From positions 62,001 through 126,000 of the forward strand of contig NRSV01000054.1 of assembly GCA_002286855.1 (NCBI GenBank): a stretch of DNA of 64,000 nucleotides, in the 5' to 3' direction. A program made the translations under genes and the position numbers. The first letter of the stretch is position 1. The number at the start of each line of letters is the position of its first letter. The notes under the pieces were generated by a model that was given only the letters and a program-made list of their open reading frames with translations, did not search any database and was not told where the DNA came from. Of this stretch, positions 10,628 to 19,718 are shown piece after piece. This stretch comes from Bipolaris cookei. Lineage: Eukaryota; Ascomycota; Dothideomycetes; Pleosporales; Pleosporaceae.

Positions 10628-12087
10628 TTAACGCCTGCCACCACCGCGACCTCCCTTGATCTGCTTCATGATATCCACATTGGTTGAACGACTTCGAGCA
10701 TTCTCGTTGAATACAACATTGCTCTTGGGTGCGATGGTGTAGGTGGTTGGACCAGACTCCATGCGAGCACGTTGGAAAGCACGAGGGGCTTCGAGGGCCT
10801 TCTTCCGGCTGGCGGCAATGGCGGCTTGTTGGCTGTTGACGGTCCTGTCGCCGCTGTTGATTTGGCTGCGAAGATATTAGCATATATATGGTCAACTCTA
10901 CAGATAGGGACATACCTTGGGTCGTAGTCGGCTTGAGCGAATTCTTTCTTGCGGTAATCGTCCGTTCGCCTAAGAATAGGGCGGGTCCAGTCGGTAAAGA
11001 GCCGCTCAGCTTGTCGCTTAATGGACAACTCGGGCCTCTTGCTCTTGATGTAGAACATAATCACCTTGCCGATACCAGATGCGACAAGTGTGTCCTTGTT
11101 GACGGGTAGCTTTGCTAATGAAGCAAAGAGCTCTTTTTGGATATCATACGCGGGAAGACTGCCATCGCTCAGGGGTTCCAGGAAGAAGCGCACCGACTCA
11201 AGCAGGTTTACTTCAGGGTCTACAATAGTGTCTCTCAAGTTGTTCTTGTTCAACAAAGCTGTGACTTCTGGCAAAAGTTTGAGCTTGTGTCGTGCTGGCT
11301 CGTTGCGCTTTCTACCCTCGTTGTCGGCCTCGGCGGCTTGCGCCATGCGACGTCGCATCTCCTCGATTTCTTGGTCGGCCATTTGTTCAAGGTCGATTCC
11401 ATCCTTCTTGCGACGGCGGTTCGAGCTGCCCTTGACGATGCTGTCGATCTGGGCGTTCAGTGCTTTCTTCCTGCCTAGAAAAACTGTAAGTACACGCCAA
11501 AGGTCGACTCATGCGCTTAAATACTTACGTTCTTCTGGGGTGAGATGCTCGTCTGGGTCGCCTTCTGGGCTTGCGTCCCGTACTCTGCCCGCTTTCTTGG
11601 ATCGCTTGCTCCGCCTCTCGCCCTCTGCAATGTTTCCATCTTCTTCACCGTCCTTATTCTTCTTCCTACGCGGCTTATCTGCTCTCTTTTTCTTCTTCTT
11701 GGGCTCCTCGCCTTCACCTGCAGTGCGCTTGCGCTTGTGTACACCAATCTGCTTGACATTGTCCTCGTCAATGATCTGGGCCGGGCGCTCATCGATGGCA
11801 ACATTGTCGATGTCAAAGTCGCCAAACTGCTCGTCCATCTGGTCATCGTTAAGCGCCTCTGAAAGAACCGACTCGTTGTCCGACAGGCCAGCTTCGACGT
11901 CGTCCTGGTCAGGCATGTCTCCGGGTCGGTCTTCCGTCACCTCCATATCTTGGTCTGGGTCTCCGATTGGCGGGTTTGGAGTGGAATTCTCCTCGTCGAC
12001 CTCAGGGCGCAAGGGGTCGGCTGGATCGTTGCCAGCTTCAGGTAGCGGCGACCGCGAATGCGACTTGGTAAACTTGACGTCCTCCAT
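10628..12087 (-). CDS. SPN1: Transcription elongation factor Spn1/IWS1
   Basis: Three minus-strand exons, 11529..12087, 10916..11474 and 10628..10865, give 451 aa. Splice ends are GTAAGT..CTAG and GTATGT..GCAG, in agreeing phases. The first 185 residues are acidic and then strongly basic (KKKKKR- and RRKKNK-type clusters), a probable nuclear localisation region. Residues about 235-400 form the TFIIS N-terminal (LW) domain typical of IWS1: LPEVTALLNKNNLRDTIVD, LLESVRFFLEPLSDGSLP, ELFASLAKLPV, then the IMFYIKSKRPELSIKRQAE region. The C-terminus is Gly/Arg-rich and ends GGRGGGRR. In the family, Spn1 binds Spt6 and elongating RNA polymerase II. It is divergent from PCF11, a second polymerase II factor. 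Confidence 0.92.
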
Positions 12088-12933
12088 CCTGTCTATTGGA
12101 GCTGTATTTATCCAATTTTGATACTAGCCCAATAGCGCCTGTTCTTGGTGGATGTTCGATAGAGTTGATCGTGGTAAAGGTTGTGGAGGGCGCGAATGGT
12201 GGTCAGAGTGACTTTCAAAGGAAAGTTGGAGAGGGAGCGCGACTGCCCATGACGCGCGGCAATACTTTCAACCGAGGCCGGTCTTGGCACAGTCCCGACA
12301 GTTGGCGTCGGTGCGCGGGTAGGTTCGCGGCTTGCTGCCAACGCCTTGAGCCGTTGTCCTCCGTCTTTGCCCTATTCTCTCTTGCCTGACCACCGCCCTC
12401 AGGCCCACGACGCCATCCACCATACTCAGCGCAACGAGTAATTTACACAAAAGACGCTTGAATCTCACCGCTGCTTCGTAAACAAGTAGCAGCTCACGAT
12501 ACCGGCAGCACCTTTTACGGACCTTGGCGTTGTTATTGCAGCATCGCTGGTGAACCGCTCCAGGGTCTTGTTGACGACCGCACAGCAGTCGCGCACTGTT
12601 TCCAGATACTTGGATTGAAGGAGGGAGGATACAGACATAAGGAGGATTGCAGTAGCTGGAGGAGAGCGAGTTTGTTACTGCCCAGCTGTACCGGCGCAGC
12701 CTACACTGCGTCATCTGGCGCGGCCATAGCTAGTATCAACAAGCACTGTCATTACGTGTGTTCGTCGAGAGCGAGGAAGCATATTGTCTATCTTGTTCAT
12801 CTGGCATCGACATTGGCAGTGTTGGTACTTTCTGATCGAAAAGCGAGCCGCTTACCCTGTCCTCTGCGCGCGACATTACACCCTGACACAGCACGTATTC
12901 TTCTTGCTCTAACCCAAAGCATCCTTGCCCATT
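12088..12933. promoter_or_regulatory. Shared divergent promoter region IWS1 / PCF11
   Basis: This 846-bp spacer lies between the two start codons. No coding sequence is recognised in it. Frames at 12268-12714 and 12615-12953 lack family resemblance and cross it on both strands. Confidence 0.5.
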
Positions 12934-15156
12934 ATGTCTCTCCCAGCCGCTGAAGTAGCAGCCGATTTTCGGGACGCACTGCAAGATTTGAGGATGAATA
13001 GCAGGCCCGAGATTAGCAATCTAACCCTCATCGCCAAAGAGAATACAGAGTACGCAGAAGCTATATCCAATGAGCTCCAGAAACATATCCAATCGGTGAG
13101 TCTTGGATACATTAATTGATGGGGTGATTTCATATTCTCCTCTCGTTTCCCATCATGCTTTTGATACTGGTGACTGATTGCAATAGACTCGTCCTGAATG
13201 GAAGCTTCCCGCTCTCTATGTGCTTGATTCCATTGTCAAGAATGTCGGAACCCCATATACTGTCTACATTGGTCGCAACCTGTACCGAACATTCATGGAT
13301 GCTTACCTGGTCATGGACCAAGCCACTCGCAAGAATATGGAAGGCTTGCTCAAGACGTGGAAGATGCCTGTGCCCGAGTCTATGGATCCACGCCCAGTGT
13401 TCTCAGCCGACGTGACGCAAGATATCGAGAACGCACTGGCTAAGTTTCATGCAGCTCAACAGCAGGTCCGGCCGCAGCATGCGCTTCCGCCTCGTCCTCC
13501 ATCGCTCAACGTGGCTTGGAGAGGTACGTCTACGCCGCCTCAGAATGGTCCCCGTTATGCTGCCCCTAATGACCCGCGTGCTCGACCAGTAAGTCTTCGT
13601 GCCTGAGATGATACTACCAAATACTAATAGCGCAAACTCAGTCATACCCGCCGACCCCTCAATATGGGCCTCCAGCACATGCCCCTACACCCCCGCTGTC
13701 CTACGCGCAACCTCAGCAGCCTCCTTCACCTATGTCGTCCATTGACTTGGCTGGACTAAAGACAGAAGTCACTCAGCTAATTAGCACTACACAGAACACA
13801 TTCGCTCAAAACCCAGTTGATGCTGCCCTGCGTACAAAGCTTTCGGCACTCTTATCTCTCAAGCAGATCTTGGACACACAGACTCTACCACCACAACAAC
13901 TGGAAGCTGTACGTCAACAGATTCGAGCCCTAGCACCTCCGCCCGCTCCAACGCCCTCATTTGCACCGTCAACATCAGTGTATCCTCAGCAGCAGACAAT
14001 GGCACCCAGTTACCCTGCTCAGTTTCCCGCTATGAGTGCTTCACCAATCAATGTTCCACCAAATGTGGCACAACTTCTTGCGGGCTTTAGACCACCACAG
14101 TCGATACCACAACCTGCCCCGACCCCAACACCACCAGTTTTGAATCTGGCGGAATTGTTGAAGCGTGTATCATCGCCTACACAATCGAGTTCTGTACCTG
14201 CTTCAGCTCCATTTCAGCCACCGTTCCAAGCATTCCCGCCGCCTATTTCTACCCCAGTACCCGCGCCCCAATCCGCCCCTCCAGCACAGTCTGGTACACC
14301 AACCACCAACTTGGCTGCGTTGCTTGCCCAATTCAGCAAACCTGCTGCTGCGCCACCCTCAGTTCAGCCTACGCCTGTTCAAAGCACTCCTGTACCTCAA
14401 CTTCCATTGCAACCTGCAGCTCCCGCACCAGCCCTTGGTAGTGCTGAGTGGCTCCTCAAAGCCTTGAGCAGTGTATCTGGCCCCACACCTGTGAATGGAG
14501 TACCTAATGCACTCCAGCAAGGGACTGAGCAATCAGTGGCGCCGGTCGGTTTACTGGACCAAATTGAACTCACTACCGCATCGATGAAGAAACCCCGCCT
14601 TCACCTTATCTCCCATCTGTATGAAGCCAAACCCAACATCTGCGCCACTTGTGGTCGCCGGTTCGAAAGCACACCTGAAGGAAAAGAGAAGAAGGCTCGC
14701 CACATGGACTGGCACTTCAAGGTTAAGGATCCAGACGCGGCCAAACGAGGTGTCCATCGCAGCTGGTACATCCCCGAGAAGGAATGGATTGAATATCGTG
14801 AACTTGACGAAACCGCTCCCAACCAATCCAACCACCTATCTTCAGGCAACAACGTTACCAAGCCGAAGAAGCAGACTAAGGACCGGTACGTTAGCGTTCC
14901 GCAAGATGTGACACTTCAGCAAGCACCTTGCCCGATCTGTCAGGAAAAGTTCGAAACACAGTGGAATGTGGAAGCGAATGATTTCGTGTGGATGGACGCC
15001 CTGAGTGTGGGTGGGAAAGTGTACCATGCTACATGTTTCGAAGAGTACAGCAAGGGAATTGGTATTGAGATGCCGGGCACACCAGACTCCGTGCTTGGTA
15101 AAAGGAAGACCGATATCGGAACCAACGGAGAAGGCAAGAAAGTCAAGGCTTACTAG
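12934..15156 (+). CDS. PCF11: mRNA cleavage and polyadenylation factor Pcf11
   Basis: Exons 12934..13095, 13187..13588 and 13642..15156 give 692 aa, all joins phase 0. Residues 1-135 form the CTD-interacting domain, including NSRPEISNLTLIAKEN, WKLPALYVLDSIVKNVG and LLKTWK. The middle is a long Pro/Gln/Ala-rich linker with short repeats of the form LAxLLxxxSxP. The C-terminal quarter carries two zinc-binding clusters: CATCGRRF followed by HMDWHF, and CPICQEKF followed by HATCFEEY, as in the Pcf11 region flanking the Clp1-binding segment. The protein links the phosphorylated polymerase II CTD to 3'-end cleavage and termination. ATG 12934 was chosen because it gives the expected MSLPAAEVAADFRDALQDL; an in-frame ATG three codons upstream is possible. 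Confidence 0.93.
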
Positions 15157-15372
15157 ATGTAGCGTTTTTCAAAGATGGCTGATACCAGTGTAAGTTTGTG
15201 ATGCATAGCGTGGCGTTGGGTGGTCTATTTCAGCTCTTGTTACAGTTTAGTATCGTCATAATCATGGCGAGTAGTCACAGATGCAGGATTGAGGTTTACA
15301 ATGAATTTTAAAATTCGCCTAAATTCTTGGAAAGTTGTCCTTGTTAATTGAGAGTGTAATTAGAGGTTACAA

Positions 15373-15408
15373 AGTCTGTCCGCGTAAGCAATTCTCCGCC
15401 AAAACTCA
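15373..15408 (+). repeat. Putative 5' end shared by two pogo-like elements
   Basis: The segment beginning AAAGTCTGTCCGCGTAAGC is matched, with a few transitions, at 25757-25792 upstream of the second transposase relic. Its equal position ahead of two related coding relics suggests a terminal sequence of the family. I could not find a convincing inverted partner on the right side. Confidence 0.4.
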
Positions 15409-15434
15409 CCTTCCTTAACGTCTGTCACGGGCGA

Positions 15435-17057
15435 ATGATCGGACGTGTCAAGACCCCAACAAACTCTACCACACCACCACTATGTTACGCGATACTTACT
15501 ATACCAAAGGCTGTAGCAATCTACAGTGTATGTGAAAGTATACTAAGGCGAAGACGTACAGGAAAACTCTCTCGTCAAGATTGTACGCCCAACTCAATGA
15601 AGCTCCTTGTGACAGAAGAGGAGACGATTGTCGACTATATACTAGATCTTAATGCACGAGGATTTCCACTATGCCTCCCTCCTGTCAGTGATCTAGCTGA
15701 TTCTTTACTAGCTGCTCGCAACTGCGAGCCTGTTGGCCAAAATTGGGCTAGTACCTTTGTAAAGCGCCGCCCAGAGCTCCAAACTAAGTTTAGTCGAAAG
15801 TATGACTATAAGAGGGCCCTCTGTGAAGATCCTGAGCTTGTACAGGGCTGGTTCCGCCTTGTACAGAATACTAAAGCCAAGTATGGGATCCAGGAGAATG
15901 ACGTGTACAATTTTGATGAGACGGGCTTCATGATGGGCATTCACAGCTCTTCAGCAGTAGTCACAGCCTCTGATCGTCGATTGAGGCCAAAATCTATGCG
16001 GCAAGGCAATCAGGAGTGGGCTACTAGTGTGGTTTGTGTTAGCGCAGCTGGCTGGGCGACCCCACCCTTCATCATCTTTGGCGGCAAGCACCACCTCTCT
16101 GCCTGGTACAAGGAGGACAGCTTACCTCGGGATTGGGTTCTTACAGTCTCTAAGAACGGATGAACGACGAATGAGCTTGGCTTGAAGTGGTTGGAGCACT
16201 TTAACATGCATACGAAAGAGCGTAGTATTGGAGGCTATCGTCTATTCATTCTTGACGGCCATGAGAGCCATAACTCTGTTGAATTCTTCCAATACTGTAA
16301 GAAGGCAAAGATAATTGCCCTTTGCATGCCTCCAAACTCCTTTTATCTGTTGTAGCCACTTGATGTGGGCTGTTCTTCACCTATGAAGAGGGCCTATGGG
16401 CGCTAAGCTGAGGATATGATACGCAACGGGATCAACCATATTACTAAGATAGAGTTTCTACCAGTTTTCCAACAGACCTACCAGAAGACTGTTACCAAGA
16501 ATAATATCCTAGAAGGGTTCAGAGGTGCTGGATTGGTTCCACATAACCCATAAGTGGTGATATCCAACCTTGATGTCAAGCTTCGTACACTTACGCCATC
16601 TGCTACAGGAGATCTGCCCTCGCAGTCTCAAACCCCAAGTAATACCCTGGAATTAGGGATACAATCGACACTAGTGAAGCAGAGGATTCAGAGGCATATA
16701 GATAGCTCACCAACATGCTGGGTATTGTTGAAAAGCTAGCTAAATGCGCTGCGATTATTACGCATGAGCTGGTCTTAGTTAAAAAACGGGTCTCTGAGCT
16801 TGAGGCAGCTAATCAAGCTGCAACAAGAAGAAAATCACACAAAAGAAAGAGAATACAGAAGGAAGAAACCCTAATAGTAGAAGAGAGAGAGACTGGCAGT
16901 TCTAAGAGAGTTTGGGGTGCGCAGTGACAGGAAGAAGGCAAAGAAAAGAAGGTCTACTGAGGCAGGTGAACCATTAAAAAGGCGCTGTGGACGTTGTGCT
17001 GAGACTGGGCACAACTTGCGCATCTGTAAGCAAGCTTTAGAATTAGATTCTAAATAG
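15435..17057 (+). pseudogene. Pogo/Fot1-like DDE transposase relic 1
   Basis: The frame encodes a Tc5/CENP-B-type HTH region (ARNCEPVGQNWASTFVKRRP) followed by the DDE_1 endonuclease core: VYNFDETGFMMG (first Asp), LFILDGHESH (second Asp) and the PLDVGC block. A C-terminal coiled-coil and a CX2CX4HX4C zinc knuckle (CGRCAETGHNLRIC) close it near 17030. Reading in one frame is broken by stops at 16161 (Trp to TGA), 16353 (Gln to TAG), 16404 (Gln to TAA) and 16551, then by a frameshift near 16715. Three of the four stops fit C-to-T or G-to-A changes. The element cannot make a full transposase as it stands. Confidence 0.85.
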
Positions 17058-17529
17058 AACAGGCTACTCTAATTCCTATTTACTGTTGTGGTTGTATAGC
17101 TCAGAAAGCTGAAAAGGAATTAGGGTTGATACTAAATTGTTCTTTAGAAATTAGGTATTTTTTGCTTTTTTTGAGGTGAAGAGATTCAAAGTTAATATGA
17201 TATACTATTGAATTATGCAGGGTTTCGAATCATTCCTATGTAGGTACGGTTATACATTATAGATTTCTTAACAAAGTAGGTGAAGAAGTAGTGCAAAGGC
17301 GTACGCTATAAGGATAGGGCAATACCATAGATATAGGAATGAAAATTCGAGTGAATTTCCAAATCCGCCTAGATTGAGAAGGTGCGATGTCATGTTTGGG
17401 GCAAGAAGCCAGGCAGAATGTCGACATCACTGCGGTAACGTGACTGCCAACTGCGAGACATAGAAGGCCCCCCCCCCCGGGCCCCCACGAGTCTTTCTTC
17501 TCTTTTCTTTTCTTCTTCAAGCCCACCTT
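17058..17529. other. Repeat-flanking sequence, no gene
   Basis: AT-rich sequence after transposase relic 1. The part at 17110-17190 resembles 28105-28200 (both contain a variant of ATACTAAATTGTTCTTT and a T-rich run). A 12-base C run followed by GGGCCCCC lies at 17468-17485. Confidence 0.4.
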
Positions 17530-18060
17530 ACATGTGTTAAGTTTCAACAGGCACCTAGTTACAATTGCCCCATCCCCTCACTTCCTTTTCCCCTGGCTCT
17601 GTTCACTGTCGCCCACAATGCTGATGTCACATTCCCTTTGAGCACTTGCTAACGAATAGCAGACTAGCAAGGACCAAGTAAGTTTCCTTCCCATCCCGCG
17701 TTGCTACTCCACACTGCCCTTTTTGCACACACATACATGTCCTGTCCCCTTTCGATGTCATGCTAACATGGCCATAGGCTTCACATTCAACTTCAATCCT
17801 GTAAGCTCATCTTCTTTCTTTTTTTCTCTTGACATATTTCACTCATCATTCTGCATTCGTCCTCAGTGTGGTGCATTTGGGTACTTGGCTAACATTGTTC
17901 TAGAATGGTGGTGGCCGCGGCGGCGGCCGCCGCCTAAAGAGGCCTTCAAAAGGCTAATGTCGCTTGTAAGTCAAATACTCATTATTGTTGTAGTTACACT
18001 GACAGATACTATATGTTTTCAATCTGGACACAGTGCTCCACGGGCTAGCCCACCTTAGGC
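17530..18060 (+). other. Dense run of intron-like signals, possible micro-exon transcript
   Basis: Three branch-plus-acceptor units are spaced about 110-125 bp apart: TTGCTAACGAATAG (to about 17660), ATGCTAACATGGCCATAG (to about 17777) and TTGGCTAACATTGTTCTAG (to about 17903). They alternate with donors GTAAGTTTC (about 17678), GTAAGCTC (about 17801) and GTAAGTCAAA (about 17965). The exons between would be about 15-60 nt. One possible reading of the third and fourth exons gives MAIGFTFNFNP joined to NGGGRGGGRRLKRPSKG, but I cannot assign a family or a start. It could be a short spliced gene, a spliced non-coding transcript, or a relic. Confidence 0.3.
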
Positions 18061-18099
18061 GGCTGGGAATCGCTGCCCCCCGGGACCCTCCCACTGTCA

Positions 18100-18395
18100 C
18101 CCTCACTGGCCCCGGTGCCGCCACTACCACTGCCGATTCTGTAGCGTCCCGCGCTCGCGTCCCCACCGCCCCTCTGGGCGTATAGTACCCGGACAGTCCA
18201 GTTCAGCGGTTTTTTGACGCTGCTGTTGCAGCCGCCACAGCCACCACCCTAGCCATCACACCAGTCACCGTAGCCATCTCATCTACCACTGTCGATTCTG
18301 CTGCGCCACGCGCCCGCGCCGCTCCGCTGGTCGTGTGGTCCGCCTAGTCTCCCCATAGCCCAGCCCAGCTCTTCTTCAATGCTGCTGCTGTCCCC
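18100..18395 (+). repeat. Imperfect tandem duplication, GC-rich
   Basis: Two diverged copies can be aligned by eye, about 18100-18230 and 18255-18395. Both contain ACTACCACTGCCGATTCTG-like and CGCGCTCGCGTC-like blocks, and both end in a GCTGCTGTTG or GCTGCTGCTG run. In one frame each copy reads approximately TTTADSVASRAR versus STTVDSAAPRAR, but stops prevent a gene call. Confidence 0.45.
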
Positions 18396-18669
18396 TGAAG
18401 AGTGTTGAAGCTGAAGGTTGAACTTCAATGTTGGTGGTTGGGACTAGCCACACAAATACTTCGGATGTATATACTACCCCTTCGTATATAGTTAGCCAAT
18501 GGATCCATTATGCAACATATATGAAGACCTCTCTGATCGCTGTCACATGGAGTGAGATGGGGGTGGAACACATGGGTGTTTATTATGATAACTACTCATT
18601 ACATGACAGGACAATCATATCGTGCTCAAAAGATCAAAGAGTGCGACTGGCAATCGCTAAGGTTGAACT

Positions 18670-18732
18670 AGTTGAAGAATGTAGACTGTCATGGGCAAAG
18701 CATAGTGCCCAGGATCGTCTCATTCTTCAACT
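18670..18732. repeat. Palindrome, element-end-like
   Basis: The left arm AGTTGAAGAATG is the exact complement of the right arm CATTCTTCAACT, and the inner parts GTAGACTGTCATGGGCA and TGCCCAGGATCGTCTC pair imperfectly. Related single-arm copies appear at 28330-28376 (inverted) and 25705-25735. Confidence 0.6.
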
Positions 18733-19365
18733 GATAATTAGATGATACGTAGGTTACTATAGCATGTACAATCAGTAGCGCCAAAGTTCGCCAATGATAA
18801 CTCATGAAGCCTTTCATGAATAATAGAAAACATTCAAATGAAGACACCCTTGAATGCCTCAATACCTCCGCCAAGATCAAAACGTTGCTCGCTGCGCTGA
18901 AAGAAGAACTTTTTGATCATCGTATATTGTTGTGAAGGCCACATGTGCATGACGTGATTGAGAAAGTTAAGCGTATCAATGCAGTCGTTGTTCGTTGTAC
19001 CACGATACTTGTCTATTCAGGAAGGAGTTGAGACAGCGGGAGGGGCATCGACTCCTAGCCCGTCTTAGACGGGCTGCCTCGAAGGGCGCTGTCCGAGCTG
19101 AAACTGAAACTGACGAAGTCGACTGGCGAGTCCATCGAATGTGGACAACGTGCTTGTTACCCTTGGCATTGGGTTTGGTAGGACGGCTCTCTTCTTCATC
19201 CAGGTCAACGGTGATGCGGGCATCGTTACGATTTACTAGATGTTTGTTAGACTATGCAAACTTTACCCGTTCGGAAAGGGGTTGAGACTGACAGTGTTGA
19301 CCCAGTGAGTCCAGCGAATGTGGACATGCTTGTTGCCCCTAGTGTTCGTATCCCAATTCAGCAGG

Positions 19366-19500
19366 ACGTGCTTGGTGTAGTCAATGGCTATGAAATCAAG
19401 CCTGTGGATATTAGTAGTGGACTCGGGGCGATGCAAGTATACTCACGTATTCTTCTCCCAGACGTAGGTTGATTGTACTGGTACACTCACATTGTTTGAT
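19366..19500 (+). repeat. Dispersed repeat, copy A
   Basis: It aligns by eye with 28438-28585, sharing blocks such as CGTGCTTGGTGTAGT/CGTGCTTGATGTAGT, GTATACTCACGTATTCTTCT and a final TTTGATGTA. Divergence looks like roughly a quarter of positions, with many transitions. The family is not identified. Confidence 0.55.
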
Positions 19501-19718
19501 GTATTGTGCTACACATATCACACTCGAGGCAGCCAAAAGCGTCATTGGTTGAACAAGAAAAGCTGATTCTTCATCTAAGATAGACTACAGGAAGCCGCAT
19601 GTTAAAGCATCCGCTCATAATCCCGAATTTTCGGATGTATATCTTTTGTACAAAGTGAGACTACCAGCGAACTGCCCTAGACACAATGACCGACTCTTCA
19701 CCCACCACAAAAGTCCGT

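Larger units (their letters stand above)
18400..19718. other. Repeat-rich gap between TE relic and ATP2
   Basis: No intact gene is recognised. It contains a 63-bp palindrome at 18670-18732, a 19-bp perfect hairpin at 19057-19075 (AGCCCGTCT and its complement around one base), a short direct repeat (19129-19170 and 19308-19350, sharing CGAATGTGGACA), and a segment at 19366-19500 repeated at 28438-28585. Confidence 0.5.

Noticed and set aside
17460..17490. C and G homopolymer runs (also 40428-40445 and 58990) as regulatory sites
   Set aside because: They are simple runs that may partly reflect sequencing or assembly difficulty; no functional sign beyond the skew pattern.
17640..17700. GCAAGGACCAAG read as ARTK, the start of histone H3
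   Set aside because: The adjoining exon candidate does not continue the histone H3 sequence; a four-residue match is chance.
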